Shown here piece by piece: positions 1-8,704 of a DNA stretch of 29,529 nucleotides. Where the stretch lies: contig JBFWMP010000022.1 of the NCBI GenBank assembly GCA_050251575.1, positions 1 through 29,529 of the forward strand, given 5' to 3'. Origin of the DNA: X23 sp050251575 (GTDB lineage: Bacteria > Bacillota > Clostridia > SK-Y3). Under the pieces are notes generated by a model. It was not told the origin of the DNA. It searched no databases and saw only the letters and a program-made list of their open reading frames with translations. The position numbers and the translations under genes were made by a program. Each line of letters starts with the position of its first letter. The stretch's first letter is position 1.

Positions 1-34
1 TGATAAAGTCAAATAATATTAAAAGATCCAAGAA

Positions 35-108
35 TGTCATTCTGAGCGGAGCGAAGAATCTTAGCATCTAAGCAGCTTTTAAGATTCTTCATTTCATTCA
101 GAATGACA
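35..108. repeat. Interspersed palindromic repeat, copy 1
   Basis: The element is bounded by TGTCATTCTGAG and its inverted copy TTCAGAATGACA, with inner arms GAAGAATCTT and AAGATTCTTC. It is non-coding and lies downstream of the J-domain gene. Its core (TTAGCATCTAAGCAGC) is the reverse complement of the core of the copy at 11299-11382, so the two copies are in opposite orientation. Confidence 0.85.
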
Positions 109-173
109 AAGTACGGACTTTTTCAGTGCCCTCGAACCGTCCCCACTCCTCACTGTCCACTATCCACTAAAAA

Positions 174-788
174 TTAGCAGCAGCTAATCAAATCTCCGCC
201 CAGGCATTCACAACAACAGTCTGCACAAATCATCGAGGTGCAGCAGTCGCAGGTTGATGCACCTCCTCCATATCCCATTCCGCCACCTACATTCCTATAG
301 GTCGTATTTCTATATGAAATGTTATTTAAAGCAGCACGATATTCCGGGTTATTAGGATTCATGCTTACCGCCTTTTGAAAATACTGGCGTGCCTGATCGT
401 ACCATCCTCTTCTAAGAAATACAGCACCCTTAAGAAAGTGCCATTCTGCATCCCGATTACTGATTTGCTCAAGCATCCTATCCGCTTCTGCTACATTCCC
501 TATTTCTATAAAACGGCGAACCTGAATATAAATGCCTTGACCGGTCCCATTATAGCTCTGTTGATTCTGATTGCTATTTTGGCTATATTGACGGGTTCCA
601 CCCTTATTCTTCATCAAAAAATCGTATGCTTCATTGATTTCTTTCATCTTTTCCTGTGCCAAGTCAGAAAGAGGATTATTGGCATATTGATCAGGATGAT
701 ATTTTCTTGCCTGATCACGATAAGCCTTTTTTATTTCTTCCTCACTTGCACCTTCCCGAACCCCCAAAACTTCATAAGGATTTCTCAT
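174..788 (-). CDS. J-domain (DnaJ-like) protein with Cys-rich C-terminal tail
   Basis: The protein is 204 aa. The J domain is at the N terminus, residues 1-65: MRNPYEVLGVREGASEEEIK, then the diagnostic HPD in ARKYHPDQ. J domains stimulate the ATPase of Hsp70 (DnaK). A Gln/Asn-rich linker follows, then a TPR-like helical region around residues 90-160 (WHFLKGAVFLRRGWYDQARQ; YFQKAVSMNPNNPEYRAAL). The tail of about 35 residues is Gly-rich and then very Cys-rich (CDCC, CADCCCEC, final CC). It has no DnaJ-type zinc-finger CxxCxGxG repeats, so it is not canonical DnaJ. The start at 788 is chosen because the J domain begins there and AAGGGG lies 13 nt upstream; a longer in-frame start at 869 adds residues unrelated to the family. 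It overlaps the upstream DUF5685 gene by 17 bp, which suggests translational coupling. Confidence 0.85.
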   Translation of the reverse strand: MRNPYEVLGVREGASEEEIKKAYRDQARKYHPDQYANNPLSDLAQEKMKEINEAYDFLMKNKGGTRQYSQNSNQNQQSYNGTGQGIYIQVRRFIEIGNVAEADRMLEQISNRDAEWHFLKGAVFLRRGWYDQARQYFQKAVSMNPNNPEYRAALNNISYRNTTYRNVGGGMGYGGGASTCDCCTSMICADCCCECLGGDLISCC

Positions 789-1668
789 TCTTGGAACAAC
801 CCCTTTTTTTAAATATTTGCTGCATCCTGTGCCTGGTACCCATATAGATAATGTTTTGTAAAATAGCACTATTATGCTTTATATCAAGCAACTCAAAGCT
901 TCCTGCCATATTATCCAGTGTAAAAGTCAGAGACATTTCTATCTGCTTGCTAATCCTTTCCGTGAATATTTGTATATTCTCACCATTATCATACTTATAT
1001 TGTAATAATATGGGGTTATAGCTTTTCTTTTTTATATCCTTTTCCATATCATAGAAAGCATCAAGTATATAAATCCATCTTCCCAGATTGTATCCCAACC
1101 ATTGCAGCACTCTTTCCACTTTTTCATTTTCAATATATGGGGGAACAAAAATTTCTTGCATTAATTCAGCAAAAGCATGTGCACTCTCATCTATTATGTC
1201 ACATTTCTTTTTTTCCAACTCAAATAATTTATTGAGGCTTTCTTTAACTCTTTCACATTTTTCCGGATATCTTTTTCTTGCTTTCCTTACCGGTCTAAGA
1301 TATGCCAAGAGTGCAGCTAATGCTTGTATGGACCGTTCATCCTTCCAATCATCCAGTAGCTTGAAATATGTTAATATTACACTCATGTATGCACTATATT
1401 CAATATTTCTATTTGTCAAAATCACAGGTTTCTTCTTGATAGGATTTGTTATACAGCCTTGTGCACGCATCTCTTCTTTTTGATCATCCATAGAAGAAAG
1501 TAATAACGCAAGAAAAGCAAAGTCATAATTTAGTCCCATTCTTACCGCTTGATTAAATTCTTTGCCGAGAGTCTTGCACAGGCCACAATAATACGCCTTA
1601 AACCAATTATACTCCCGTACCTTCAGTTCATCTTTATATGGAGTAACATAACCGAACAAACCTTTCAC
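772..1668 (-). CDS. DUF5685 family protein
   Basis: The protein is 298 aa. The N terminus MKGLFGYVTPYKDELKVREY followed by YYCGLCKTLG matches the DUF5685 family of Firmicutes, whose function is unknown. Other visible features are a basic stretch (RPVRKARKRYPEKCERVKES, residues about 130-150) and a helix-rich C-terminal half with LGRWIYILDAFYDMEKD; I see no catalytic motif I can name. The paired cysteines in YYCGLCK could bind metal (inference). The start is GTG at 1666-1668, overlapping the stop of the GGDEF gene (GTGA arrangement). It sits between the GGDEF gene and the J-domain gene in one transcript. The pairing of DUF5685 with a Cys-rich J-domain protein suggests they act together, perhaps in chaperoning or iron-sulfur handling, but that is inference. 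Confidence 0.75.
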   Translation of the reverse strand: MKGLFGYVTPYKDELKVREYNWFKAYYCGLCKTLGKEFNQAVRMGLNYDFAFLALLLSSMDDQKEEMRAQGCITNPIKKKPVILTNRNIEYSAYMSVILTYFKLLDDWKDERSIQALAALLAYLRPVRKARKRYPEKCERVKESLNKLFELEKKKCDIIDESAHAFAELMQEIFVPPYIENEKVERVLQWLGYNLGRWIYILDAFYDMEKDIKKKSYNPILLQYKYDNGENIQIFTERISKQIEMSLTFTLDNMAGSFELLDIKHNSAILQNIIYMGTRHRMQQIFKKRGCSKNEKSL

Positions 1669-3314
1669 TCATTTCTATATGAAAATAATTGTCTTAACCT
1701 GGTCCATTCCTCTTCTTCTTGATCTATTTGTGTAATGTTCAACGTTTTAGTAAGCTTATCGATAATGTCCTTTCTTACATTCTGACTATTTTGTTTTTTA
1801 TAGAAATACATCCTGTCATCAGCCTTTTTAAATAATTCCACCATACTCATGTCAATGCTTTCTCTTACCTGAAACCCAATAGATACATTTAATGGGATGT
1901 CCGGTTTGTTGCTATTATAACGTATAATACTCTCTTTGAATTTGCAACAAAGATTCTCTATATATAGCACTGTACAATGAGGCATAAGTATTCCAAACTC
2001 ATCTCCGCCGATACGACAGACAATACCTCTCTCTCCAAAACACTGCTTTAAAAGTGTCGCAGCTGCAACGATAAGATCATCTCCGCACTGATGTCCAAGA
2101 GTATCATTAACCAATTTCAGTGCATCTACGTCGCATACCACCAGCCCTACCGGGCACTCTTGCTCTTGTTCCAATCGTTCCATATGCTGCTGAAAATAAA
2201 AACGGTTGTATAACCTGGTTGTAATATCATGCATGCTGAAAAATTTTAATCTTTCTTCTGCCTGCTTGCGCTCCCGAATTTCTTCCTCAAGCAACATGGT
2301 ACTCCTCATATCCTGCGCAATTGCAATATAACCTATAATGTCTCCTGCCTTATCGCATATATCTGATAAACATGCCTTCACAGGAAGCTTCTTCTTTCTT
2401 TTTGTGATAATATGCATATTCTTCTCCTCAAAAGAAGGCTGACTGCTGTCAAAATTCATTAATTCCATATCCTGTAACGAATTCAGATCAAAGACTGTAC
2501 TCATTGGTTTACCCAATAGTTCTTCTTCGTTATAGCCTAATTCTAGATGAATTTTACGATTCATCCTTAATATTCTACCTCTGCTGTCTAGTAGCAGCAC
2601 CCAATCTACCATCTTATCAATCAGCTCTTCTGCTCTGATACAAGATGTCACAGACATAAGGTTCAAATGCGAGATTGCATACCACATCCCATATGCATAA
2701 ATAAGAAAAATAATTTGCGCTGTCCTCGAAACCACATGAATCTCCAATAATGGTAATATTATTTCAAACATTATACTAAGCAAAATGCTAATCATACCGG
2801 TATATACAATAATTCTTGCCTGTTTCTTCTCCCTGTTGGACTGCGAACTTTTTCCCCATCTCCATATTATTAATAAACTAAAAATCGCATATATAACAAC
2901 ATAGATATTGAAGAAAGCATAATAACTGATTTTTTCCCTGCTTATGACATCCCCCTGAGGCAAAATATAAATGTAAAATGCCGATAAGAATACAAGAGAT
3001 GGCAGATACAGAACAGTATAAATCCATTTTTTATGTAAAATATTCTCCTCGTATGTTAAAACAAGTGCTAAGTGCAGAATGATACTTATATAGGTACCCC
3101 AACCTATAGCAGCACAGCTTCTCAAGAGTAATATCATATTGTTATTCGGCGCATCATAAATAAAAGTATAGGAAAATGCCCACACTGCAAGACCGCTGCA
3201 CAAGGCCAAGAAAATCTTGTTAGCCTTTGCTTTTGGTGCCCTATTGTATGTATAAAAGCCTAAATATACATACACGATAAACGCGAAAAAAGATAGTAAC
3301 GAATAATTATTCAT
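1665..3314 (-). CDS. Membrane-anchored PAS-GGDEF protein (probable diguanylate cyclase)
   Basis: The protein is 549 aa. Residues 1 to about 220 hold seven or so hydrophobic helices resembling the N-terminal 7TM sensor region of some histidine kinases. A PAS domain follows at about 230-345 (IDKMVDWVLLLDSRGRI; GYNEEELLGKPMS). A linker leads to a GGDEF domain at about 360-520: metal-binding CDVDALKLVNDTLGH, then CRIGGDEFGILMP. The active-site GGDEF is intact, so it should make c-di-GMP from two GTP. The product-inhibition site (RxxD just before GGDEF) is absent: the segment reads GERGIVCR. No EAL or HD-GYP domain is attached. A promoter lies at 3409-3437, and ATAGAGGAG-like ribosome binding sequence precedes the ATG. 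It is first gene of the operon with DUF5685 and the J-domain gene. Confidence 0.88.
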   Translation of the reverse strand: MNNYSLLSFFAFIVYVYLGFYTYNRAPKAKANKIFLALCSGLAVWAFSYTFIYDAPNNNMILLLRSCAAIGWGTYISIILHLALVLTYEENILHKKWIYTVLYLPSLVFLSAFYIYILPQGDVISREKISYYAFFNIYVVIYAIFSLLIIWRWGKSSQSNREKKQARIIVYTGMISILLSIMFEIILPLLEIHVVSRTAQIIFLIYAYGMWYAISHLNLMSVTSCIRAEELIDKMVDWVLLLDSRGRILRMNRKIHLELGYNEEELLGKPMSTVFDLNSLQDMELMNFDSSQPSFEEKNMHIITKRKKKLPVKACLSDICDKAGDIIGYIAIAQDMRSTMLLEEEIRERKQAEERLKFFSMHDITTRLYNRFYFQQHMERLEQEQECPVGLVVCDVDALKLVNDTLGHQCGDDLIVAAATLLKQCFGERGIVCRIGGDEFGILMPHCTVLYIENLCCKFKESIIRYNSNKPDIPLNVSIGFQVRESIDMSMVELFKKADDRMYFYKKQNSQNVRKDIIDKLTKTLNITQIDQEEEEWTRLRQLFSYRNE

Positions 3315-3408
3315 TTATTATCTCCTCGATATCTTACAATATATAAGATAAACCTTATCCATCAACCTTTTGTGCTGCAAATCCAAAACCATGTAAATCT
3401 ACAATACC

Positions 3409-3437
3409 ATTGTAAAGTAATGAATCACAAATGGCAA
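3409..3437 (-). promoter_or_regulatory. Sigma-A promoter of the GGDEF operon
   Basis: On the minus strand a -35 TTGCCA (3432-3437) and a -10 TACAAT (3409-3414) are separated by exactly 17 nt. The boxes lie about 95 nt upstream of the GGDEF start codon. No obvious operator is visible nearby. Confidence 0.65.
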
Positions 3438-3466
3438 TAATAATATCATGTTTTATAGCTATTTTC

Positions 3467-5293
3467 TTACAATAGAATCGTATAGTATTCTTTTCCCGAT
3501 AAAGCTAATAACTCCGACTCCCTTTTGTGACAGGTAAAAAGAATAACCTGCCTGCTTTCCGCTACCTTGATAAGAAAATCTAATGCACTTTTTAATCTAT
3601 GGTCATCATAGTGCGCAAAAGGCTCATCAAGAATCAAAGGAAGTGTCTCTTTAACAGACAACATTTGAGCTATCGCAAGCCGCAAGGAAAAATACACCTG
3701 ATCTACTGTTCCTCCACTTAATGTATTCAAATCAAGCAACCCATTATCTCTATCGCGGATGAATACACTTAAATCTGAGCCAGTATCTACAGCATGATAT
3801 TTTTCTTCTGTTATCTCCCTAAGGATATCTCCGGTATACCGATTCAATGCAGGAATATAATTTTGCTGTACTTCTTTTAATGATTGCTGCAAATAATATT
3901 TGGCGGCGTCAATTGCTTCCCTGGTATTCTCGTATTCTTTTTTTTCTTGCAAGGCAGTTTCCAGCTGTTCCTCAACGTCACCGGGATGAATATATTCTTT
4001 TGAAATCAGTTCAAGCTCTTTCTCTATTGAACTAAGCATAATTTCAGTTTTCTTCAATTCCAGTTTTTTCTCATCAACACGTTGATCTATTTGCGTTGAA
4101 TTCATTTGCTCATCAATATCTTCTTCTAATTCCTGCTGAAGAGCTTCTATCAGCTTTTCCAATACCTGAGGCTTTTCACCAGCGTCCATTTTAGTTTCCA
4201 ATTGATGCTGCTTTGCAATTAATTGCCGTATTCTGCTTTCTATTCCTTTGCTATAACTTGAAAGCAGCAATAACGCTATCGGTATCAATAACAAGAGTGA
4301 GTACCATCCGGGATGAATATTTCCAAATGTGAAAGCTACTGCTCCACATATAAGTGCACTGATAATTGCTGAAAGTCTGCCGGCACTCCGCTGATTTTTA
4401 AGCTGAGTCACCTTGTCTTCTATAAGCTGCATCCGTATATCTGTCTGCCCCAGGTCATTTGCTCCCTTTTGCAGCTGTACCTTTTCCTTTTCTGCTATAT
4501 ATTGCTCCAGCTTTTCCTTTTGTTGCCCACGATATTGTATTACAGAACGTCTCTTATCTTGCTGCCGCAGTGTCAATTCTTCAACCTCTCTGGCAAGTCC
4601 TTGCTTCTGACTGTTTAACTGTTCCATTCTTTGTTGAAGTTCTCTTACATATCTCGCATTCTCTCTAGCCTTACTTAACTTCTCCTGCAAATCATTAACT
4701 AGTTGATTAACCTGAATAAGCTTTTTATGCTTTCCTGAATTTCCGCTGCCTATAATATCTTTTAACTCATCCAGCTTTTTTATCGCATCATTGTAGTCAA
4801 TATTTTCATCTCCATAACGTGTAAGTCGCACTAATCGTTCTACAAGCCCTTTGCTATCTTTCTTATTCACTTCTATACCCAGCTGTCTTACAAATACAGA
4901 GTTTTCAAAGGATGCTAAGTCAAGTCCCGTCTGCTCCTCCATCAGTAAAACATTTCCCTTATCCCTTGGGAAAAGGGCTGTAACCTCCTCATAAGGCTGC
5001 ATCGTATATACTGAAGTAGTTTTGCGGTTAAAGTTCTTCTCAATGGCATAAGGTTGCCCATTATCCAATACATAGGTTAAGGTATTGGCGGCACCAAACT
5101 TGTCTGCATTCCATGGCAGATACCGTTTCTCATCCCTTTTCCCAAGAGTGTATAGCATCGCTTTTATAAACATTTGAATCGTCGTTTTTCCTGCTTCATT
5201 CTCTCCACAAATAATATTCAGACCTTGATGAAAGATAAGTTCCTTTTGCTCAAACTTCCCAAAATTATTTATAGACAGTTTCTCTAATTTCAA
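3467..5293 (-). CDS. yhaN: YhaN-like SMC/Rad50-type ATPase (short form)
   Basis: The protein is 608 aa. The N-terminal ATPase half carries Walker A GENEAGKTT (about residues 30-38); the C-terminal half carries the ABC signature LSGGTVDQ and Walker B LPLILDEPFAHYDD. Between them is a coiled coil interrupted by two adjacent hydrophobic helices (about 308-347), a hallmark of YhaN rather than SbcC, which implies a membrane-tethered Mre11/Rad50-like complex. B. subtilis YhaN is much longer (over 900 aa), so the coiled coil is strongly shortened here. The partner nuclease gene is directly upstream. Start choice: GTG at 5302 lies inside the Shine-Dalgarno GAGGTG; TTG at 5291-5293 has a 6-nt spacing and gives MKLEKLSINNFGKF, a typical family N terminus. 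The role would be DNA end processing and repair. Confidence 0.85.
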   Translation of the reverse strand: MKLEKLSINNFGKFEQKELIFHQGLNIICGENEAGKTTIQMFIKAMLYTLGKRDEKRYLPWNADKFGAANTLTYVLDNGQPYAIEKNFNRKTTSVYTMQPYEEVTALFPRDKGNVLLMEEQTGLDLASFENSVFVRQLGIEVNKKDSKGLVERLVRLTRYGDENIDYNDAIKKLDELKDIIGSGNSGKHKKLIQVNQLVNDLQEKLSKARENARYVRELQQRMEQLNSQKQGLAREVEELTLRQQDKRRSVIQYRGQQKEKLEQYIAEKEKVQLQKGANDLGQTDIRMQLIEDKVTQLKNQRSAGRLSAIISALICGAVAFTFGNIHPGWYSLLLLIPIALLLLSSYSKGIESRIRQLIAKQHQLETKMDAGEKPQVLEKLIEALQQELEEDIDEQMNSTQIDQRVDEKKLELKKTEIMLSSIEKELELISKEYIHPGDVEEQLETALQEKKEYENTREAIDAAKYYLQQSLKEVQQNYIPALNRYTGDILREITEEKYHAVDTGSDLSVFIRDRDNGLLDLNTLSGGTVDQVYFSLRLAIAQMLSVKETLPLILDEPFAHYDDHRLKSALDFLIKVAESRQVILFTCHKRESELLALSGKEYYTILL

Positions 5294-5302
5294 AATATTC
5301 AC

Positions 5303-5493
5303 CTCATTTCAATGGAGACGTATTAAAATAAAAGATGCCTATAATTGTCTCTTTGTCATCCTGAGCATAAGCGAAGGATCTTATACATCAAACTCAAGAT
5401 TCTTCGCTGCGCTCAGAATGACAAAATATGTCCTGCGGACAACGGCAGGTTGCCCCTACACCTCATAGGGTATATATAAATCATTTTCCCCAA
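5303..5493. other. Repeat-filled spacer between yhaO and yhaN
   Basis: This 190-bp spacer separates two genes that are usually tightly linked. It holds palindromic repeat copy 2 (5354-5423) and, directly after it, a fragment of the second repeat family (about 5430-5462, GCGGACAACGGCAGG then CCCCTAC). No promoter is evident, so co-transcription through the repeat is likely. Confidence 0.6.
5354..5423. repeat. Interspersed palindromic repeat, copy 2
   Basis: The outer arms are TGTCATCCTGAGC and GCTCAGAATGACA, with inner GCGAAGGATCTT and AAGATTCTTCGC. The element is 70 bp, lies inside the yhaO-yhaN spacer, and is the same family as the copies at 35, 11299, 29076 and 29260. Confidence 0.85.
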
Positions 5494-6606
5494 CTAACTG
5501 CCTAATGCGTCCAGTCCTAAATACAAGGCTTGATAGAGTATGCCTTTTCGCTGCTCATCCTGCTCTGACTCAATTTCACTAAGCAGTTTTCTAACAAAAA
5601 TTCCCGTAAGGTTATTCTGCTTCATTAGCTCTTCTAACGGATAATCGGGCTGTGTTTCATCTGCAATCTTCAGATAAAAACAAAGATCACTTAATCGAGA
5701 AGTTATCAGCTCCATATCCAAACCTAAATTCCTGTCTTTTTTGCCTACGAAAGCAACCTTAACCAAGTCCTTCTCCAAACTTTTAAGCTGCTCCTTTAAC
5801 CGAGTTTCTATTGTATCCACATCAACAATGCCGGTAATGTCAAATACCTGCGTCACACAATCCCTTTGATTAAGTTTAATATGTTCAAGTATAAGCCTGT
5901 CTTCCGATATCTTTCCGTGAATAATACCATGCCGCCCAGGCTCATCAAAACCTAATGGCTCAGGGCTCCCGCAGTATTGGATTATACTCTTGGATATACT
6001 GTCCTTATTACTTATCTTATGGATATGCCCTAATGCTGCGTAATTGAAACCCAGAAGATGGATGTGACGGCTGCTGATAGGATGATACTGGCATTCCGAA
6101 ACACCAACATCCAGTGTTCCATGTACAAGAAGAATATTTGTCTTTGATTGATCAAGTTCACTTATTTCATCCAGCATGGATTCATACTGGCATTTATTGC
6201 AAAACCCTATGCCATAAATTACAGTATTATATTCAGGCAGTTCTACCCTGCCCATATCTCCGGTAAATATATGTACATTTACCGGCCAGTCCCATATAGA
6301 ATAATAAGAATTCACGATATACGGATCATGATTTCCTGGCGATATGAATACTTCTACATTAGGAATTCTTTTTAACTGAGCAAGAATAAATTCTGCCGTG
6401 CTTCTGCTAATATATTCTTGCTCAAAAAAATCTCCTGCTATTAAAAGAAGTGGTACCTTAAGTACTATAACTTTATCAATAATTACTGAAAAAGTATCCC
6501 GTATTTCCTGTCTCCTCTGCCTTGCTTTTATATCTGTTAATCCCGTCGAAGTAAACCGCGCATCTAGATGGATGTCACCACAATGGATGAAGGAAATGTT
6601 CTCCAT
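5494..6606 (-). CDS. yhaO: YhaO-like DNA repair metallophosphoesterase (Mre11/SbcD family)
   Basis: The protein is 370 aa. The calcineurin-like phosphoesterase motifs are present in order: ISFIHCGDIHLD (D and H metal ligands, residues about 5-15), LLLIAGDFFEQ, SPGNHDP, LLVHGT and AALGHIHK. This is the Mre11/SbcD nuclease core with two-metal ligands intact. The remaining C-terminal part (about 270-370) has a capping domain and a helical tail expected to contact the ATPase partner YhaN, encoded next. Start choice: ATG at 6604-6606 has GGGGGAG 5 nt upstream; a longer start at 6624 places that Shine-Dalgarno inside the gene. A -10-like TATAAT is present on the minus strand at 6649-6654. Confidence 0.87.
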   Translation of the reverse strand: MENISFIHCGDIHLDARFTSTGLTDIKARQRRQEIRDTFSVIIDKVIVLKVPLLLIAGDFFEQEYISRSTAEFILAQLKRIPNVEVFISPGNHDPYIVNSYYSIWDWPVNVHIFTGDMGRVELPEYNTVIYGIGFCNKCQYESMLDEISELDQSKTNILLVHGTLDVGVSECQYHPISSRHIHLLGFNYAALGHIHKISNKDSISKSIIQYCGSPEPLGFDEPGRHGIIHGKISEDRLILEHIKLNQRDCVTQVFDITGIVDVDTIETRLKEQLKSLEKDLVKVAFVGKKDRNLGLDMELITSRLSDLCFYLKIADETQPDYPLEELMKQNNLTGIFVRKLLSEIESEQDEQRKGILYQALYLGLDALGS

Positions 6607-6674
6607 CTCAACTCCCCCAAACATATGTTTTTATTTATTCTATACTATATTATAACATATGTAAATAGAAAAGT

Positions 6675-6722
6675 AGGCAACATACGAGGACCGGAAAACC
6701 TAATCCTGCTCCTATGTTGCCT
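6675..6722 (-). terminator. Hairpin terminator of the hydrogenase operon
   Basis: The minus strand forms AGGCAACATAGGAGCAGGA ... TCCTCGTATGTTGCCT, a long stem with a small internal asymmetry, followed by CTTTTCT. It lies 16 nt past the stop of the last hydrogenase-operon gene and just upstream of yhaO. Confidence 0.7.
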
Positions 6723-6737
6723 TATCTTTACTCTCAT

Positions 6738-6983
6738 TTAAATATTTGCTATGATATTTTCTTCAAAAAATTGCTCTATATTTTTTTCATTAACCGAACA
6801 AACCGGACCTTCATCAACTTTTACACAAACTGCGCTTACGCATTCTCCTAAACAAAATGCTGCTTTTACAGTAACCTTTTCGCCTACCTTCCGGCGCTCT
6901 ATTAATGTTTGAAACGCATTAATCACGTTATATGCTCCCTTGATATGACATGCACTTCCGATACAAACATGAATGGTTATCAT
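6738..6983 (-). CDS. Small [2Fe-2S] thioredoxin-like ferredoxin of the hydrogenase operon
   Basis: The protein is 81 aa. It is a NuoE/HndA-C-terminal-like thioredoxin-fold ferredoxin with four cysteines C7, C12, C44 and C48 (CIGSAC and CLGEC), predicted to bind one [2Fe-2S] cluster. It likely shuttles electrons for the hydrogenase encoded upstream (inference). Start choice: three ATG codons lie in a row (6981-6989). The third gives the best spacing from AAAGGAG and the same 81-aa length and cysteine positions as the paralogue at 16107-16352. The stop of hydA overlaps the first ATG (TGATG), so translation is probably coupled. It is last gene of the operon, 16 nt from a terminator. Confidence 0.82.
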   Translation of the reverse strand: MITIHVCIGSACHIKGAYNVINAFQTLIERRKVGEKVTVKAAFCLGECVSAVCVKVDEGPVCSVNEKNIEQFFEENIIANI

Positions 6984-6988
6984 CATCA

Positions 6989-8701
6989 TCACTCCTTTGT
7001 ATGAGTACAAGACGTATGTGGCGTATGGAGAAGGTGGTGTTTATCCTTTAACATTCCATTGTAAAGAGCCATAATCATTGGATTTTCTTCCGATCTTTTA
7101 ATTTGTGAGGTTCTATCCGCTTTATAAATTCCTCCTACTCTCTTCTGTTTGACAAAGGAATCAACCGGCAATGGCTGTCCTGCACCACCTATACATCCTC
7201 CCGGACATGCCATTACCTCTACAAAATCATATTTCTTTTCACCCGCACGTATTTGTTCAATAAGACTTTGGACATTCTTTAAGCCATGAACCACTGCAAT
7301 CTTTATTTCTTTTCCGTCAATTTCTACGGATGCTTCTTTGACACCCTGCATTCCTCTGATTCCGACAAACTCGATTTCTTTGAGCGTTTTTGAAGTTTTC
7401 TGTATATAGCATCTTCTTAATACTGCTTCAGCCACTCCTCCCGTAACACCAAATATGATTCCTGCCCCACTTGCAAGTCCAAAAGGCATGTCCAGCGACT
7501 CTGATTCCAGTTGATTGAATACGATTCCCGCTTCTTTGATCATAATAGCTAGTTCCTGTGTAGTGAGAACAATATCTACATCCTTTTCTCCATTGCTACT
7601 GAACTCAGGTCTTGACGCCTCATATTTTTTCGCTGTACACGGCATAATGGACACTATAATTGTATCTCTACCGTCAATTTTTTTCAAGCTTCGATAATGC
7701 TCCTTCACTACTGCACCGAACATCTGCTGCGGTGAGCGGCAGCTTGAAATATATTCTGAAATTTCAGGCAGTTTTTGCTCTGCAAATTTTACCCAAGCAG
7801 GACAGCACGAAGTAAATAGGGGGAAATCATTCTTTCCTTTATTCATCTTATCTATAAATTCTTTCGTTTCCTCCATAACAGTCAAGTCAGCTGCCATTCC
7901 CGTATCATATACTTCATCAAAGCCTAGCTTTCTTAATGCTGCTGCAAGCTTGCCTGTTACAACTTCACCTGCAGGCAGACCAAACTCTTCTCCGAGTGCT
8001 ACCCTGACTGCCGGTGCAATTTGAGCTATAACTCTCTTTTCACTATCATGCAGAACTTTCCACGCCTTATTGGTTTCATTTTTAACCACCAACGCCCCTG
8101 TAGGGCATACGGCCGTACACTGCCCGCAATTCACACAATCCGTTTCTGAAAGCATCTTATTAAATGCCGGAGTAACTTTTATCTTCGAACCTCTATAAGC
8201 AAACCCAAGCACCCCTACTCCTTGAACCTCTTCGCACATGCGCACACAGTCACCGCAAAGAATACATTTGTTTGGATTTCTGGTAATAGACATGCTGCTT
8301 TCATCTAGTGGATGATGGTTGTCTATCGAATCAAATCTAACTTTTTTGATACCAAATCTCATGGCAAGTTCCTGAAGCTTACACTTTCCGTTTTTTTCAC
8401 AGACTGTACAATCTCTGCAGTGATTCGAAAGCAGCAGCTCCAAAATCATACGCCGATGTTTTTGAAGTTTTGGTGTATTGGTATACACCTCCATGCCGTC
8501 TTTTGGAGGAGCCGAGCAAGACGCGAAAGTCCCACCCCATTTATCCTCTACCACACACATCCTACAAGCTCCGTATATACTTAACTCTGAGTGGTAACAG
8601 AAAGTAGGCAACTCAACTCCTGCTTTTCTTACCACATCAAGTACATTCTTTTCATCTCCAAACTCTACCTTTTGTCCATCTACCAACATATATCCTTTCA
8701 T
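6989..8701 (-). CDS. hydA: [FeFe] hydrogenase catalytic subunit, group A (HydA/HndD type)
   Basis: The protein is 570 aa. Domains in order: N-terminal [2Fe-2S] (C35, C46, C49, C62); a His/Cys [4Fe-4S] motif (H94, C98, C101, C107); two [4Fe-4S] clusters (C146-C149-C152-C156 and C189-C192-C195-C199); then the H-cluster domain. H-cluster motifs are complete: L1 TSCCPAW with proton-transfer C299 and ligand C300, L2 MPCTAKKYE (C355), L3 MACPGGCIGGAGQP (C499, C503). It should catalyse reversible H2 formation. With HydB and HydC next to it this is the trimeric HydABC type, which in characterised anaerobes bifurcates electrons between ferredoxin and NAD(H); bifurcation here is inferred from subunit make-up. 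It starts 3 nt after the hydB stop with GAGG upstream. The maturases HydE, HydF and HydG are not in the window. Confidence 0.95.
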   Translation of the reverse strand: MKGYMLVDGQKVEFGDEKNVLDVVRKAGVELPTFCYHSELSIYGACRMCVVEDKWGGTFASCSAPPKDGMEVYTNTPKLQKHRRMILELLLSNHCRDCTVCEKNGKCKLQELAMRFGIKKVRFDSIDNHHPLDESSMSITRNPNKCILCGDCVRMCEEVQGVGVLGFAYRGSKIKVTPAFNKMLSETDCVNCGQCTAVCPTGALVVKNETNKAWKVLHDSEKRVIAQIAPAVRVALGEEFGLPAGEVVTGKLAAALRKLGFDEVYDTGMAADLTVMEETKEFIDKMNKGKNDFPLFTSCCPAWVKFAEQKLPEISEYISSCRSPQQMFGAVVKEHYRSLKKIDGRDTIIVSIMPCTAKKYEASRPEFSSNGEKDVDIVLTTQELAIMIKEAGIVFNQLESESLDMPFGLASGAGIIFGVTGGVAEAVLRRCYIQKTSKTLKEIEFVGIRGMQGVKEASVEIDGKEIKIAVVHGLKNVQSLIEQIRAGEKKYDFVEVMACPGGCIGGAGQPLPVDSFVKQKRVGGIYKADRTSQIKRSEENPMIMALYNGMLKDKHHLLHTPHTSCTHTKE

Positions 8702-8704
8702 TTC

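Noticed and set aside
6657..6664. 7-nt match of the putative guide (TTACATA) near the yhaO -10 region
   Set aside because: Too short; several such matches are expected by chance in AT-rich DNA.
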